Shown here one piece after another: positions 1 through 11,940 of a DNA stretch of 64,000 nucleotides (position 1 is the first letter of the stretch; each line of letters begins with the position of its first letter). The notes beneath the pieces are model-generated. The model was not told the origin of the DNA. It saw nothing but the letters and a program-made list of their open reading frames with translations, and did not search any database. The translations under genes were made by a program, and so were the position numbers. The stretch is from Halomonas sp. HL-48 (GTDB lineage: Bacteria > Pseudomonadota > Gammaproteobacteria > Pseudomonadales > Halomonadaceae): assembly GCF_001314875.1 (NCBI RefSeq), contig NZ_LJZS01000010.1:1-64000 (forward strand). Reading direction: 5' to 3'.

Positions 1-128
1 ATGGCGGCTCGGTCTTCAGCAGAAAGATGGCGATAACAATGAGTCATGGCAATACCTTACCTGATAGGTTAGGTGTTGCACTTGGTCATTGAGACCGCCG
101 ACCGTCCGCTGCTGTACCTTGTTCAAAT

Positions 129-374
129 TTATTTTTTCTTTAACTCCACACCTACCTCAAGAAGGCAGTCACTTCCATGAAAATTTGCTTTTTCCCACCC
201 TTCTTTTTTTGCCTGATCTACATACCACTTCTTAACAGATTCTACGACTCTCTCCTTTTTCTCGTTTTTATTGTGCGCATTGTAATAGCCCAAAACCTGG
301 GTACCGCTGGCAATACAAGATGGTGAGTTTACAGATCGGTCTTTTGGATCAGGCATTGAGTGTGGTTTTGCCAT
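129..374 (-). CDS. Small hypothetical protein (81 aa)
   Basis: I do not recognise this protein. It is 81 residues, hydrophilic and lysine-rich toward the C-terminus (it ends ELKKK), with two cysteines (SPSCIAS and SDCLLE) and no signal peptide or membrane segment. Support for a real gene is a strong AAGGAG Shine-Dalgarno eight bases before the ATG on the minus strand. The DNA is clearly AT-richer than the rest of the window, as in horizontally acquired accessory DNA. It may be the edge of a small genomic island whose left part lies outside the window. No function can be assigned. Confidence 0.5.
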   Translation of the reverse strand: MAKPHSMPDPKDRSVNSPSCIASGTQVLGYYNAHNKNEKKERVVESVKKWYVDQAKKEGWEKANFHGSDCLLEVGVELKKK

Positions 375-457
375 AAATTAACTCCTTACTTTGGTTTATG
401 AGTTTGAACAGTTAATCTACACCCAGCTACAAAACCTCAATAAACGCGACGGCACAT

Positions 458-736
458 TCATTTGGATTTTCCAGCCACCAGTTTTGACTCTACCCCATTG
501 ATTCTGCTGGTGGCAAAGGAAATTTTGGCTGCATATCCAAAATTCGCGTGCTTGCGCGACTTGCCATCTTTAATAAAGCTGTATATAAAACCAGCACAAA
601 AGCCACATAAGTACAACCGATTAAACTGATGGAGAGGGTGAAAACTGCCCTCAGAGTCAAGCGCTATAGCCTTCGCATTGAGAAAACCTATTGCTACTGG
701 ATTCGCTTTTTCATTCGTTTCCACAGAATGCGGCAT
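458..736 (-). CDS. Hypothetical protein (92 aa), uncertain
   Basis: This is a 92-residue minus-strand ORF with no family I recognise. It has a short hydrophobic, Cys/Phe-rich stretch in the middle (LYLCGFCAGFIYSF) that could be a weak membrane segment, and a basic C-terminus. The start has only a moderate purine-rich upstream sequence (GGTGG). Like its neighbour at 129-374 it lies in AT-richer DNA, and the two point the same way with an 83-bp gap. It could be a decayed fragment rather than an intact gene. Confidence 0.3.
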   Translation of the reverse strand: MPHSVETNEKANPVAIGFLNAKAIALDSEGSFHPLHQFNRLYLCGFCAGFIYSFIKDGKSRKHANFGYAAKISFATSRINGVESKLVAGKSK

Positions 737-864
737 CCTGCCACCATGGCGGGTTGTTAGTACGGCAATTTTGGAAGTATCTGGCGAGCCAGCGGCACAT
801 CGTCCTGAGCTTACTCAACCCTTGCATCTCCCCCACCCGCCTCCTACACTCCGCTAACGAACAG

Positions 865-965
865 CTTGACGGGGTGCCGGTGAAATCCGGCTGAGATGGC
901 GCAGGGCGTAGCAATTAATGCTGCCGAGCGCTGGTCCCGCTGAACCTGATCCGGCTAATGCGCTG
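865..965 (+). promoter_or_regulatory. TPP (THI-box) riboswitch
   Basis: The conserved THI-box blocks are all present in order: GGGGTGCC at 871-878, GGCTGAGAT at 889-897, and CTGAACCTGATCCGGCTAATGC ending at about 962 (given here as family motifs GAACCTGATC and CGGCTAATGC). In the known family this RNA binds thiamine pyrophosphate and turns off thiamine biosynthesis genes. It lies upstream of tenA and thiC, which fits. The ATG inside the last block (958) opens a longer frame into tenA but is part of the aptamer and is not a credible start. Confidence 0.93.
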
Positions 966-1082
966 CTGCTCACATGAGTTGCACGCGGGTACCGGCGTAG
1001 GGATCAAGCGATGGCCTTGGCTAGCTCTCTTTCATAATCGCAAGCCACCTTCCGCGCCATTCCCTCGATCTTTTTCGCCCAC

Positions 1083-1106
1083 CCTCCGGATCATTACTAC
1101 CGGAGG
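1083..1106 (+). promoter_or_regulatory. Shine-Dalgarno-sequestering hairpin of the TPP riboswitch
   Basis: CCTCCGG (1083-1089) pairs perfectly with CCGGAGG (1100-1106) across a 10-nt loop. The right arm contains the GGAGG Shine-Dalgarno of tenA, whose ATG is at 1111. This is the expected expression platform of a translational TPP switch: with ligand bound the hairpin would form and block ribosome binding. The pairing is seen directly; the switching is inferred. Confidence 0.7.
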
Positions 1107-1110
1107 CATC

Positions 1111-3733
<2,623 letters not shown>

Positions 3734-3770
3734 CGGGAACACCGACTGTACAGCCACACTGTTGAACCGC

Positions 3771-3799
3771 GCGCTTGAGGGTCAGGAGACCTCAAGCGC
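3771..3799. terminator. Convergent hairpin between thiC and the alcohol dehydrogenase gene
   Basis: GCGCTTGAG (3771-3779) and CTCAAGCGC (3791-3799) form a 9-bp perfect stem. It sits between convergent thiC and the dehydrogenase gene and overlaps the last codons of the latter. There is no strong T-run on either side, so it may be a weak bidirectional terminator or simply a 3' stabilising structure. Confidence 0.4.
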
Positions 3800-4861
3800 C
3801 ACTTTCAGCACGCCGTCGCGCTGGTGGGAGAAGAGATCGTAGGCATCGACGATATCCTCCAGCACGTAGCGGTGGGTGACCATGGGGCCAAGATCCAACC
3901 GACCGGCAGCGATGATGCTCATCAGCCTACGCATGCGCTCTTTGCCGCCGGGGCACAGCGAGGTAATGATCTTGTGGTCGCCCAGGCCCGCGCAGAACGC
4001 GCCCAGCGGAATCGTAAGGTCTTCGGAGTAGACGCCAAGGCTGGATAACGTTCCACCGGGTTTGAGGACACGCAGGGCAGACTCGAACGTCTGCTGCAGG
4101 CCGAGGGCTTCGATAGCCACGTCCACGCCGCGCCCGCCGGTGAGCTTGAGGATTTCATCCACCACGTCGACCTTGCGGAAATCCAGCGTGACGTCGGCGC
4201 CCATCTGCTTGGCCATGGTCAGGCGCTCATCCACGCCGTCAACGGCAATGATCATGCCCGCGCCGCGCAGCCTTGCGCCCGCCGTGGCGCATAGGCCAAT
4301 CGGTCCTTGGGCGAACACCACCACAGTGTCACCAATCTTGATACCTCCCGCTTCGGCCCCGGCAAAGCCAGTGGACATGATGTCCGGGCACATCAGCACC
4401 TGTTCGTCAGTCAGGCCGTCGGGCACCGGCGAAAGGTTGGCCTGGGCGTCGGGCACCAGCAGGTACTCCGCCTGGGCACCGTCGATGGTGTTGCCGAAAC
4501 GCCAGCCGCCCATGGGTTTGTAGCCGTGACTGTGGTGGCCGCCATCCTGGGAGGAGCAGCCATCCTGGCAGCCGTAGGAGGTGAAGCTCGGGCAGATCGC
4601 CCCGGCAATCACCCGCTGGCCTTCCTGGTAGCCCTGAACGTTGGCGCCCAGCTTTTCGATGATCCCCACTGGCTCGTGGCCAATGGTCAGGCCGCGCTCC
4701 ACCGGGTACTCGCCTTTGAGGATATGGATATCGGTGCCGCAGATCGTGGTGGTGGTGACGCGCACGAGGGCGTCGTTAGGGCCGATATCGGGAATGGGTT
4801 TGTCGTCGATTTCGATGCGGCCGGGCTCGACATAGATGGCCGCTTTCATCATGGCAGGCAT
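3782..4861 (-). CDS. Zinc-dependent alcohol dehydrogenase, secondary-alcohol (TbADH-like) type
   Basis: This 359-residue MDR-family enzyme should interconvert an alcohol and a carbonyl compound using NAD(P). The catalytic zinc ligands are Cys41 (ICGTDIH), His62 and Glu63 (GHEPVG); a further acidic ligand is likely in MCPDIMSTG. A Rossmann nucleotide-binding stretch follows (VVVFAQGPIGLCATAGARLR). The C-terminal LCPGGKERM and the layout resemble Thermoanaerobacter-type isopropanol dehydrogenases. An unusual Cys/His-rich loop (about residues 100-125: YGCQDGCSSQDGGHHSHGY) replaces the usual structural-zinc lobe. The start is supported by GAGGAAA upstream. The substrate is unknown, and no neighbour helps. 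Confidence 0.85.
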   Translation of the reverse strand: MPAMMKAAIYVEPGRIEIDDKPIPDIGPNDALVRVTTTTICGTDIHILKGEYPVERGLTIGHEPVGIIEKLGANVQGYQEGQRVIAGAICPSFTSYGCQDGCSSQDGGHHSHGYKPMGGWRFGNTIDGAQAEYLLVPDAQANLSPVPDGLTDEQVLMCPDIMSTGFAGAEAGGIKIGDTVVVFAQGPIGLCATAGARLRGAGMIIAVDGVDERLTMAKQMGADVTLDFRKVDVVDEILKLTGGRGVDVAIEALGLQQTFESALRVLKPGGTLSSLGVYSEDLTIPLGAFCAGLGDHKIITSLCPGGKERMRRLMSIIAAGRLDLGPMVTHRYVLEDIVDAYDLFSHQRDGVLKVALEVS

Positions 4862-4975
4862 AGAGCGTTTCCTCTATCAGGGGAATCGAAGCACATCGCC
4901 ATTACGTCACAGTGAAGGCGGGATAACGTTGCGCTACATCAACGTTTGCCCAATTAACGCGCAAACGCCAAACGG

Positions 4976-5002
4976 CAACAGGGGGCCAAGCGCCCCCTGT
5001 TG
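4976..5002 (-). terminator. Intrinsic terminator of the CsbD-type gene
   Basis: CAACAGGGGGC (4976-4986) and GCCCCCTGTTG (4992-5002) make an 11-bp stem with a 5-nt loop. On the minus strand it follows the stop codon of the small gene ending at 5019 by 17 bases and is followed by a T-rich stretch. Confidence 0.7.
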
Positions 5003-5018
5003 GTTGTCATTTGAACGA

Positions 5019-5204
5019 CTAGCGTTGTTTCTTGTGAGTATCCTTGGCTGCACCTACGCCTTTTTGGACGCCGCCCTTTGCCTGCTGGGCCTTGCCTTTG
5101 GCTTCGGTTTTGCCGCTTCCGGTAGCCTTGCCCGCCGCTTCCTTCACCTTGCCAGCAGCCTGGTTGGCAGCGCCTTTCGCTTTATCTTTTTTGCCACTTG
5201 CCAT
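5019..5204 (-). CDS. CsbD-family stress-response protein (61 aa)
   Basis: A very basic Lys/Ala/Gly-rich protein made of short KGKxxxAAGK-type repeats, typical of the CsbD family (Pfam PF05532), small hydrophilic proteins induced by general stress. The ATG at 5204 is chosen (AGAGGTG about eight bases upstream); an upstream in-frame GTG at 5213 would overlap that site. It is monocistronic with its own terminator at 4976-5002. A second, differently composed CsbD protein is encoded at 37706. The molecular role of the family is not established. Confidence 0.8.
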   Translation of the reverse strand: MASGKKDKAKGAANQAAGKVKEAAGKATGSGKTEAKGKAQQAKGGVQKGVGAAKDTHKKQR

Positions 5205-5455
5205 GATGAACACCTCTAATCCGTTAGTGGATATGATATCGCGCGCTAGTAAATACTTACTTCATGCACGACTCAGTCATCAGCGTAGTCGGTATTGGCA
5301 AAGTTACCTCAACTCGTTTCAGGTAAATGGTCGGGTAGCCGCGTCGGCGAGCGCCACCTTTACCCAGCGGGCAAATCGTTGTTCGGAGGACATGCAAAGC
5401 TCGTTAGCGTGATAATTACTCCGCTAGCTTAGAATTTGATTAGCACGCTAAAAGA

Positions 5456-6382
5456 TTAGCGTTGTTTCGAGAGGCTCAACACCACGATGCCACCCACCAC
5501 GACAGCGCCGCCGACGAGCTGGCTTGGGGTGAGCATTTGCCCCAGCACGAAGTAACCAATCACTAACGAGGCCACCGGTTCGATATTCATCACCGGCGCG
5601 TTGCGCGCCATGTTTAGGCGCGGCACGAAAATGAATAGCGTCGAGAACGCCGAGCCATACAGCACGCCCAAAAGCGCCAGGCCCAGCCACCCCGTGGCGT
5701 TATCGGGCGGGCTCATGCCCTCCGGTACCACGCCGACTATGCCGCCGATAATCATGGCGATAAAGACGGTTTGCATGGTCAGCAAACTACGCAGCGTGCT
5801 GCCCACGCGTGCCAGGCGGTGTTCGGTGATCCACAGCGCGCAGGCGAAGGCAAACGCCGCCGTCAGGCCAAAGCCGATGCCCGCCAACCACCCTGGGCCC
5901 ATGCCCTCGGCGCTGGCAAACCAGGCCGGTATGTCGAGCACCACCAAAAGGCCGATCAGAATGGTGCCCATGATCAAGCAGCTGCGCAGCGTGGGCCGCG
6001 GGCCGCCCAGCGCCCAGCTAAGCAGGGCCAGTTGGATGGGAAAGGTATTGACCAGCAGCAAGGCGATGACCACCGGCAGGCGCGCCACCGCTGAATAAAG
6101 GCACACGCTCTGCACCGTGATGCACAGCCCGACGGCAAGCTGCCATGGCCAGGTGCCGGGCGGCAGCCACAGGCGTTTCCGTTGCGCCACGACGAGACAC
6201 AGCAGGATTAAGCACGCAACACCGGACCGGGTCAGCACGGCCAGCAGCAGCCCGGTGCCGTTATCGAAGGCCAACCTGGCCGAGACATGGTTGGCCGCAA
6301 ACATGGTGGCCACCGTCATCAGCAACAGGATCGCCAGATGGCGGGGCAGAAAGGACGGCAGCGAAGGGGATGGCATCGTCAA
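5456..6382 (-). CDS. DMT-superfamily transporter with EamA domains
   Basis: An inner-membrane protein of about 308 residues with ten predicted hydrophobic helices arranged as two EamA repeats, typical of drug/metabolite transporters that export amino acids or other small solutes. The first repeat begins near residue 18 and the second near residue 160. The start is uncertain: a TTG at 6382 lies six bases after a GAG, and an ATG at 6376 gives a protein two residues shorter. The gene is divergent from ackA. The substrate cannot be told from sequence. Confidence 0.85.
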   Translation of the reverse strand: MTMPSPSLPSFLPRHLAILLLMTVATMFAANHVSARLAFDNGTGLLLAVLTRSGVACLILLCLVVAQRKRLWLPPGTWPWQLAVGLCITVQSVCLYSAVARLPVVIALLLVNTFPIQLALLSWALGGPRPTLRSCLIMGTILIGLLVVLDIPAWFASAEGMGPGWLAGIGFGLTAAFAFACALWITEHRLARVGSTLRSLLTMQTVFIAMIIGGIVGVVPEGMSPPDNATGWLGLALLGVLYGSAFSTLFIFVPRLNMARNAPVMNIEPVASLVIGYFVLGQMLTPSQLVGGAVVVGGIVVLSLSKQR

Positions 6383-6546
6383 AACAGGCTCTTTTTATGG
6401 GTGTGGAATACACTGGCGGTATTACCTAGCATGCCGGGATTAACGCTTGAAGGCTAACGACAACGACACGCTGATCGCGACAGCATCGCCTCATGTTATA
6501 CTAAGGTCTAAATTTCTACATCCTCTCTCTTTGCTGAAGGGCCCCC

Positions 6547-7731
6547 ATGAACGCATCGGTATTGGTCATCAACTGCGGTTCCTCCTCGATTAAATACGCC
6601 TTGATCGACGAAGATCCCCAGGCGCCACGCCTTGACGGCATCGCCGAGCGGCTGGGCAGCAAAGAGGCCGTGCTGGAAGGCAACGACAGCGCAGGCGAAC
6701 GCTTCAACCAGCCGCTGCCCGGCGCAGATCACGCCCAGGCGTTGAGCGCGATTCTCGAGCGCCTGGAGGGCCGCAAGCCCAGCGCCGTTGGCCATCGCAT
6801 CGTGCACGGCGGCGAGCACTTCACCCAGGCGGCACTGATCGATGACGACGTCATCGCCGCGATCGACAGCACCGCAGCCCTGGCCCCGCTGCATAACCCC
6901 GCCAACCTGACCGGCGTTGCCGCCACTCGGCAGGTGTTTCCCAACCTGCCCCAGGTCGCGGTGTTTGATACCGCCTTTCATCAAACCCTGCCGCCCCGCG
7001 CTTACCGCTATGCGCTGCCCGAGTCGCTTTACCGTGATCACGGCATTCGGCGCTACGGCTTTCACGGCACCAGCCATGCGTATGTCAGCCAGCGCGCCGG
7101 AGAGCTAAGCACGCATGGCGCGGGTGGCTGGTTGACGGCGCACCTGGGCAACGGCTGCTCGACCAGCGCGGTATGGCAGAACCAGAGCCTGGATACCAGC
7201 ATGGGGCTCACCCCGCTGGAAGGCCTGGTGATGGGCACGCGAAGCGGCGATGTCGACCCCGGCCTGCACGCTCACCTTCACCGCCAGCTTGGCTGGTCGC
7301 TGGACGAGATCGATAACGTGCTGAACAAGCAAAGCGGGCTGCTGGGGCTTTCCGGCCTGACCAACGACATGCGCGAAATCGAACAGGCCGCCGAACAGGG
7401 CCACGCGGGGGCTTCGCTGGCGGTGGAGGTGTTCTGTTACCGTATCGCCAAATCACTGGCCGGGCTGTCCTGCGCGCTGCCCTCACTCGATGGCGTGATT
7501 TTTACCGGTGGTATCGGCGAAAACTCGCCGCAGGTGCGTCGCCGGGTGATTCAACTGATGCCTCACTTCGGCTTTGCGCTGGACGACGCGGCCAACGACG
7601 CCACGGTTCGCGGCCGGGAAGGCGCGCTGGATCGCGCCGATCATCGCGGCCCAGAGGTGTGGGTGATCCCCACCGACGAGGAAGCCCGTATCGCCATGGA
7701 AACCCGCCACTGCCTGGAGGCCCACGCATGA
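6547..7731 (+). CDS. ackA: Acetate kinase
   Basis: AckA interconverts acetate plus ATP with acetyl phosphate. The 394-residue protein shows the family's N-terminal [15 protein letters not shown], the HRIVHGGE and [13 protein letters not shown] motifs with the catalytic His/Arg region, and the C-terminal [20 protein letters not shown] lies just before the ATG. The stop codon overlaps the start of pta by four bases, so the two are translationally coupled and form the acetate/acetyl-phosphate node of overflow metabolism. Confidence 0.97.
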   Translation: MNASVLVINCGSSSIKYALIDEDPQAPRLDGIAERLGSKEAVLEGNDSAGERFNQPLPGADHAQALSAILERLEGRKPSAVGHRIVHGGEHFTQAALIDDDVIAAIDSTAALAPLHNPANLTGVAATRQVFPNLPQVAVFDTAFHQTLPPRAYRYALPESLYRDHGIRRYGFHGTSHAYVSQRAGELSTHGAGGWLTAHLGNGCSTSAVWQNQSLDTSMGLTPLEGLVMGTRSGDVDPGLHAHLHRQLGWSLDEIDNVLNKQSGLLGLSGLTNDMREIEQAAEQGHAGASLAVEVFCYRIAKSLAGLSCALPSLDGVIFTGGIGENSPQVRRRVIQLMPHFGFALDDAANDATVRGREGALDRADHRGPEVWVIPTDEEARIAMETRHCLEAHA

Positions 7732-9917
7732 ATACAGCCGCCGATACACCGCAGGCCTTGTTACTGGTACCGACCCGTCAAGGGGTCGGCCTGACCTCGG
7801 CCTGCCTGGGCCTGATCCAGGCGCTCGATACCATCGGGCTTAAAGCGGGTTTTCTCAAGCCGTTCATGCAAAATGAGCTGAACGGCCCGGGCCTCGACCG
7901 CTCAACCGCGCTGGTATCACGCACATTGAGCCAGCGCCCGCCCTCACCTATTTCCCAGGCTCGACTGGAGCGTCTGTTGCGCGACGACCAGAGCGACGAG
8001 CTGATGGAAAACGTGATGGAGCTTTTCGACCAGGTGACCCAACAGGCCTATCGCGACGGCAGCGCGCTGGACCTGGTGGTGGTCGAAGGTGTGGTGCCCA
8101 CCCAGCACACCACCTACGCCACCCAGACCAATGCCCAGCTCGCCCATGCGCTCAACGCGCGGATTATTCTGGTGGGCACGGGCGACTTGGATGACCCACA
8201 GGGGCTCGCCGAAGAGCTCGACATGCACGCCCGCAGCTTCGGCGGGGTGAGTTCGACCCGTACCCTGGGCGGCATTTTGATGCGTATGAAGCACCTGCCC
8301 TACGCCCAGGAAGATGACCTTTCCGCCGCGCCGGGGACCATCAAGCCGCAGCTCGAAGCCTCGCTGCTCGACGAGCTACGCCGCTATTCACCGTCGCTTG
8401 CCACCGACAAGTTCCACCTGATCGGCGTTGTGCCCTACAGCAACACCCTCAGCGCACTGCGCACGCTGGACGTCGCCCGGGCGCTGGATGCCCGGCTGCT
8501 CAACGAAGGCGAGGCGTCCACCCGCCGGGTGCTCTCCACCAGCCTGTGTGCCCGCAGCGCGGCCAACGCCCTGCATATCTTCAAGCCGGGGACGCTGGTT
8601 GTGGCTTCCGGCGACCGCGACGACGTCATACTCGCCTCGGCGCTTGCCACCATGAACGGCACCCGGCTGGCCGGCGTTCTGCTGACCAACGGCTTCATGC
8701 CCAACGACAACATGATCGAGATGTGTCGGCCGGCATTGAAAACCGGCCTGCCGGTGCTGGCGGTGGATACCGACAGCCTGACCACCGCGCAAAACCTGAG
8801 CCAGCTGAGCAGCGAAATTCCCATGGACGACTTCGAGCGCGCCGAACAGGTCGCCCGCTACGTCGCCGCGCACATCGACCTGGACTGGCTGAAGGCCAAC
8901 CTCAGCCGCGGCTACACCCACCGGCTGTCGCCTTCCGCCTTTCGCCATCAGCTGGTCAAGCTGGCTCAGCAGGCCAAGAAACGTATCGTGCTCCCTGAAG
9001 GCGATGAGCCGCGCACCATCGAGGCGGCGATCATCTGTCAGCGGCGCGGCATTGCCGACTGCGTGCTGCTGGGCAAGCGCGATGACATTGACAATATCGC
9101 GCGTAACCGGGGCCTGACGCTGCCGGAAGAACTGACCATCATTGATCCGGAAAGCATCCGCGCGCGTTACATTGCCCCGATGGTGGACCGCCGTCGCGGC
9201 AAGCTCAACGAGCTAACCGCCGAGGCGCAGCTGCAGGATACCGTCGTACTGGGCACTATGATGCTGGCGCTGGATGAGGTGGACGGCCTGGTCTCCGGGG
9301 CAGTGCATACCACGGCCAATACCGTGCGCCCGGCCTTCCAACTGATCAAGACCGCACCGCAGTACCATCAGGTGTCGTCGATCTTCTTCATGCTGCTGCC
9401 CGAGCAGGTCGTGGTGTACGGGGACTGCGCGGTCAACCCCGACCCGGACGCCGAAACGCTGGCGGAAATTGCCCTGCAAAGCGCCCATTCGGCGCAGGCC
9501 TTCGGTATCGAGCCGCGCGTGGCGATGATTAGCTATTCGACGGGAGATTCGGGCACCGGGGCCGATGTGGATAAAGTCCGCGAGGCGACGCGCATCGCCA
9601 AACAGCGCGCCCCGGATCTGCTGATCGACGGGCCGTTGCAGTACGACGCCGCCGCCATCGAAAGCGTCGGCCGGCAAAAGGCCCCCGATTCGCCGGTCGC
9701 AGGCAGAGCCACGGTGTTTGTATTCCCCGACCTGAACACGGGCAACACCACCTACAAGGCGGTTCAGCGCAGTGCCCGCGTGGTCAGTGTTGGTCCCATG
9801 CTGCAGGGCCTCAACAAGCCGGTGAACGACCTCTCCCGCGGCGCGCTGGTCGACGATATCGTCTACACCATCGCCCTGACGGCCATTCAAGCCAGTCAGC
9901 GCACGGCAAACGAATAA
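7728..9917 (+). CDS. pta: Phosphate acetyltransferase (long, three-domain form)
   Basis: Pta exchanges phosphate and CoA on acetyl groups, linking acetyl-CoA to acetyl phosphate. At 729 residues it is the long form: an N-terminal P-loop-like AAA/dethiobiotin-synthetase-type domain (about 1-230), a central DRTGG domain (about 230-370), and the C-terminal catalytic PTA/PTB domain (from about 400; [27 protein letters not shown]). The start at 7728 (MNTAADTPQ) is chosen because it overlaps the ackA stop as ATGA; a longer upstream frame lies inside ackA. Confidence 0.97.
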   Translation: MNTAADTPQALLLVPTRQGVGLTSACLGLIQALDTIGLKAGFLKPFMQNELNGPGLDRSTALVSRTLSQRPPSPISQARLERLLRDDQSDELMENVMELFDQVTQQAYRDGSALDLVVVEGVVPTQHTTYATQTNAQLAHALNARIILVGTGDLDDPQGLAEELDMHARSFGGVSSTRTLGGILMRMKHLPYAQEDDLSAAPGTIKPQLEASLLDELRRYSPSLATDKFHLIGVVPYSNTLSALRTLDVARALDARLLNEGEASTRRVLSTSLCARSAANALHIFKPGTLVVASGDRDDVILASALATMNGTRLAGVLLTNGFMPNDNMIEMCRPALKTGLPVLAVDTDSLTTAQNLSQLSSEIPMDDFERAEQVARYVAAHIDLDWLKANLSRGYTHRLSPSAFRHQLVKLAQQAKKRIVLPEGDEPRTIEAAIICQRRGIADCVLLGKRDDIDNIARNRGLTLPEELTIIDPESIRARYIAPMVDRRRGKLNELTAEAQLQDTVVLGTMMLALDEVDGLVSGAVHTTANTVRPAFQLIKTAPQYHQVSSIFFMLLPEQVVVYGDCAVNPDPDAETLAEIALQSAHSAQAFGIEPRVAMISYSTGDSGTGADVDKVREATRIAKQRAPDLLIDGPLQYDAAAIESVGRQKAPDSPVAGRATVFVFPDLNTGNTTYKAVQRSARVVSVGPMLQGLNKPVNDLSRGALVDDIVYTIALTAIQASQRTANE

Positions 9918-9930
9918 TGTCCCAACGCCA

Positions 9931-9963
9931 CCGCCGCCTCATCGTGACCGATTGAGGCGGCGG
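9931..9963. terminator. GC-rich hairpin after pta
   Basis: CCGCCGCCTCA (9931-9941) pairs perfectly with TGAGGCGGCGG (9953-9963), an 11-bp stem 14 bases after the pta stop and between convergent genes. There is no T-run, so it may protect the 3' end or need Rho for termination. Confidence 0.5.
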
Positions 9964-10006
9964 GCAGTCAATTGCCTAGCAGGCGTAGCGAATGAAGCTT
10001 TAATAG

Positions 10007-10612
10007 TTATTGAAGGAGACCCAGGATAATCTGCTCACCGTAGCCCCACAGCAGCACGGTCGCCGCCAGCAGCATCTCAAGCACCAGCACGCCGATCGCA
10101 AGCGTAGCGCTCGAAACGATGAAGCCTTGCTCATCAGTAATATCCAGGAAATTGGGTATCCCGACGTAGAGCAGATAACCCGACCAGCACAGCCCGATAA
10201 CCCCGGCCAGCAGGCACAGCCAGACAATGGGATAGAGGGCGACAATACCGCTGAGCAACATGGGCGTTGCCACATACCCGGCAAACTTGACGCAGCGACG
10301 ACGATTCGGGGGATCAACAAACCGCTGGGCCATCCAGTGAATGACGCTGCCCATGAACCAGACGGCCGACAGTATCACCAGATAGAAGACGATGCCCGCG
10401 TAAAACGCATCCAGCAGTCCAAGCTGAATGGTCCGTTCACCGCCAAGCCCCCAGCCGAACTGGGTGGTGCCGATAAACGAGCAGATAACGGGGACAGCAC
10501 TTAGAATTAATACGTGGTGAGCATAAAGGTGAAACACCGTTTCATGCTCGTCGTGCATTTGTTTCCATTCGCGCTGAGGATGGGCCATCAAGCCCCAGAC
10601 ATGTGTCAGCAT
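10007..10612 (-). CDS. Yip1-domain inner-membrane protein
   Basis: A 201-residue protein with five hydrophobic segments and the layout of bacterial YIP1-domain (PF04893) proteins, which have a short cytosolic N-terminus (LMAHPQREWKQM) and then a helical bundle. The function of the bacterial members is unknown. AGGAGG eight bases before the ATG supports the start. It lies downstream of cyoE on the same strand, but a strong hairpin at 10685-10711 in the 113-bp gap suggests separate transcription. Confidence 0.75.
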   Translation of the reverse strand: MLTHVWGLMAHPQREWKQMHDEHETVFHLYAHHVLILSAVPVICSFIGTTQFGWGLGGERTIQLGLLDAFYAGIVFYLVILSAVWFMGSVIHWMAQRFVDPPNRRRCVKFAGYVATPMLLSGIVALYPIVWLCLLAGVIGLCWSGYLLYVGIPNFLDITDEQGFIVSSATLAIGVLVLEMLLAATVLLWGYGEQIILGLLQ

Positions 10613-10684
10613 GGGTACGCCTCCTACTGTCCTTTCAAACCGGCGGGATAGCCGATTACACCCAAGACGGGCTTACAGACAGTA

Positions 10685-10711
10685 TAGGCAGGAGCATTGC
10701 ACTCCTGCCTA
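10685..10711 (-). terminator. Hairpin terminating the cyo operon
   Basis: TAGGCAGGAG (10685-10694) and CTCCTGCCTA (10702-10711) form a perfect 10-bp stem with a 7-nt loop immediately after the cyoE stop (10726). The following minus-strand sequence is only weakly T-rich, so termination may be partial. Confidence 0.55.
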
Positions 10712-10725
10712 CTTTCTGGCGTGCA

Positions 10726-11616
10726 TTACGACCAACGATCTAACAACGGTGGCAACGACAGCAGGCTGGCGTCCAGCGACATGGCGAGGCTCAATGCCGT
10801 AATCGCCAGGATCGACACGCCGAACACGCGCTTGGCCCAGCGCACTTCGTCGCCCTGATAGCCCTGAACCGCCAGGTACAGCCAGTAGCTGCCCATGACC
10901 AATGCGACGATCAGATAACCAATACCCGCGTATCCGGCCAGCGCCAAGGCAAGCGAAGCGGCAATAAACGCGACGATATAGCCGAGGATATAGCGGCGTG
11001 CCGAGGCGATACCGCGTACCACCGGCAATACGGGGATGGACGCGGCGCGGTAATCATCCATCCGGAAAATGGCAATCGCATAGGAGTGCGGCATTTGCCA
11101 CAGACAGAAGATGAGTAACAGCGTCAGTGCACCGGCGTCGAGCTGATTGGTGACCGCACAGTAGCCCACCACCGGCGGTATTGCGCCGGAGAGGCTACCC
11201 ACCAGGGTGCCGAACTCTGAATGCCGCTTCATGTAAAGGCTGTACGCCCCGACATAAATCGCATAGCCAAAGCCGGCAAGCCCGACGGTGAGCGCATTGG
11301 TGCCCAATGCCAGTACCGTGAAGCCTGCTATGCCGAGCAATGTTGCAAAGCAAAGTGCCGCAAAGGGCGTGATGCGACCCTGTACCAGGGCCCGCGTACG
11401 CGTGCGGCTCATCACCGCATCGATATCGCGATCAATCACGTTATTGAAAGCACAACCCGACGCGATTACCAGCGCCAGGCCCACCACCGCGCTTATGAAC
11501 AGCAGCAGATCAAATTGACCGCGGGCGGCTAAAAAGTAGCCGCCCATGACCGAAATGGTATTGCCACCGATGATGCCCGGTTTGGTGAGGGCGAAATAAT
11601 CGCCCATCTTTGCCAT
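10726..11616 (-). CDS. cyoE: Protoheme IX farnesyltransferase (heme O synthase)
   Basis: CyoE adds a farnesyl group to heme B to make the heme O used by the cyo oxidase. The 296-residue protein has about nine membrane helices and the UbiA-type prenyltransferase Asp motifs: [15 protein letters not shown] and a second in the [12 protein letters not shown] loop. The start is at 11616 ([14 protein letters not shown]); the longer frame to 11811 overlaps cyoD and is a shadow. It is the last gene of cyoABCDE, five bases after cyoD. Confidence 0.95.
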   Translation of the reverse strand: MAKMGDYFALTKPGIIGGNTISVMGGYFLAARGQFDLLLFISAVVGLALVIASGCAFNNVIDRDIDAVMSRTRTRALVQGRITPFAALCFATLLGIAGFTVLALGTNALTVGLAGFGYAIYVGAYSLYMKRHSEFGTLVGSLSGAIPPVVGYCAVTNQLDAGALTLLLIFCLWQMPHSYAIAIFRMDDYRAASIPVLPVVRGIASARRYILGYIVAFIAASLALALAGYAGIGYLIVALVMGSYWLYLAVQGYQGDEVRWAKRVFGVSILAITALSLAMSLDASLLSLPPLLDRWS

Positions 11617-11621
11617 AAACG

Positions 11622-11939
11622 TTACCCGATGTGCAGATTGAGGTGCAGGTGATGCATGATCCACAACGAACCTCCAACTACCAGGCCGAGAATAATCAAG
11701 GTGAAGACAAAGGACATGAAGTTCCAGCCTTCCTCTTGCTTGGTGTCCATGTGCATGAACATCACAAGCTGCACCAATATCTGGGCAATGGCGGTAATCA
11801 CGATCGTCCAAACGGTGGCATTCATGCTCAGCGCGCCGCTCATTACCGCCGCGAACGGGATAATGGTCAGCACGATGGAGAGAATCAGCCCCGTCACATA
11901 AGACTTAACGCTGCCGTGTGCAGTGGGTGAGTCCTTCAT
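11622..11939 (-). CDS. cyoD: Cytochrome o ubiquinol oxidase subunit IV
   Basis: A 105-residue protein with three membrane helices ([58 protein letters not shown]), matching the CyoD/CtaF family. The subunit assists assembly of the binuclear centre of subunit I. It is located between cyoC (one base gap) and cyoE in the standard gene order. Confidence 0.95.
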   Translation of the reverse strand: MKDSPTAHGSVKSYVTGLILSIVLTIIPFAAVMSGALSMNATVWTIVITAIAQILVQLVMFMHMDTKQEEGWNFMSFVFTLIILGLVVGGSLWIMHHLHLNLHIG

Positions 11940-11940
11940 A

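Noticed and set aside
691-914. Small frames on both strands just upstream of the TPP riboswitch
   Set aside because: They run into the aptamer and have no family resemblance.
958-1110. Longer tenA reading frame starting at ATG 958
   Set aside because: The ATG is part of the conserved TPP aptamer and the extra 51 residues do not resemble TenA; GGAGG before 1111 marks the start.
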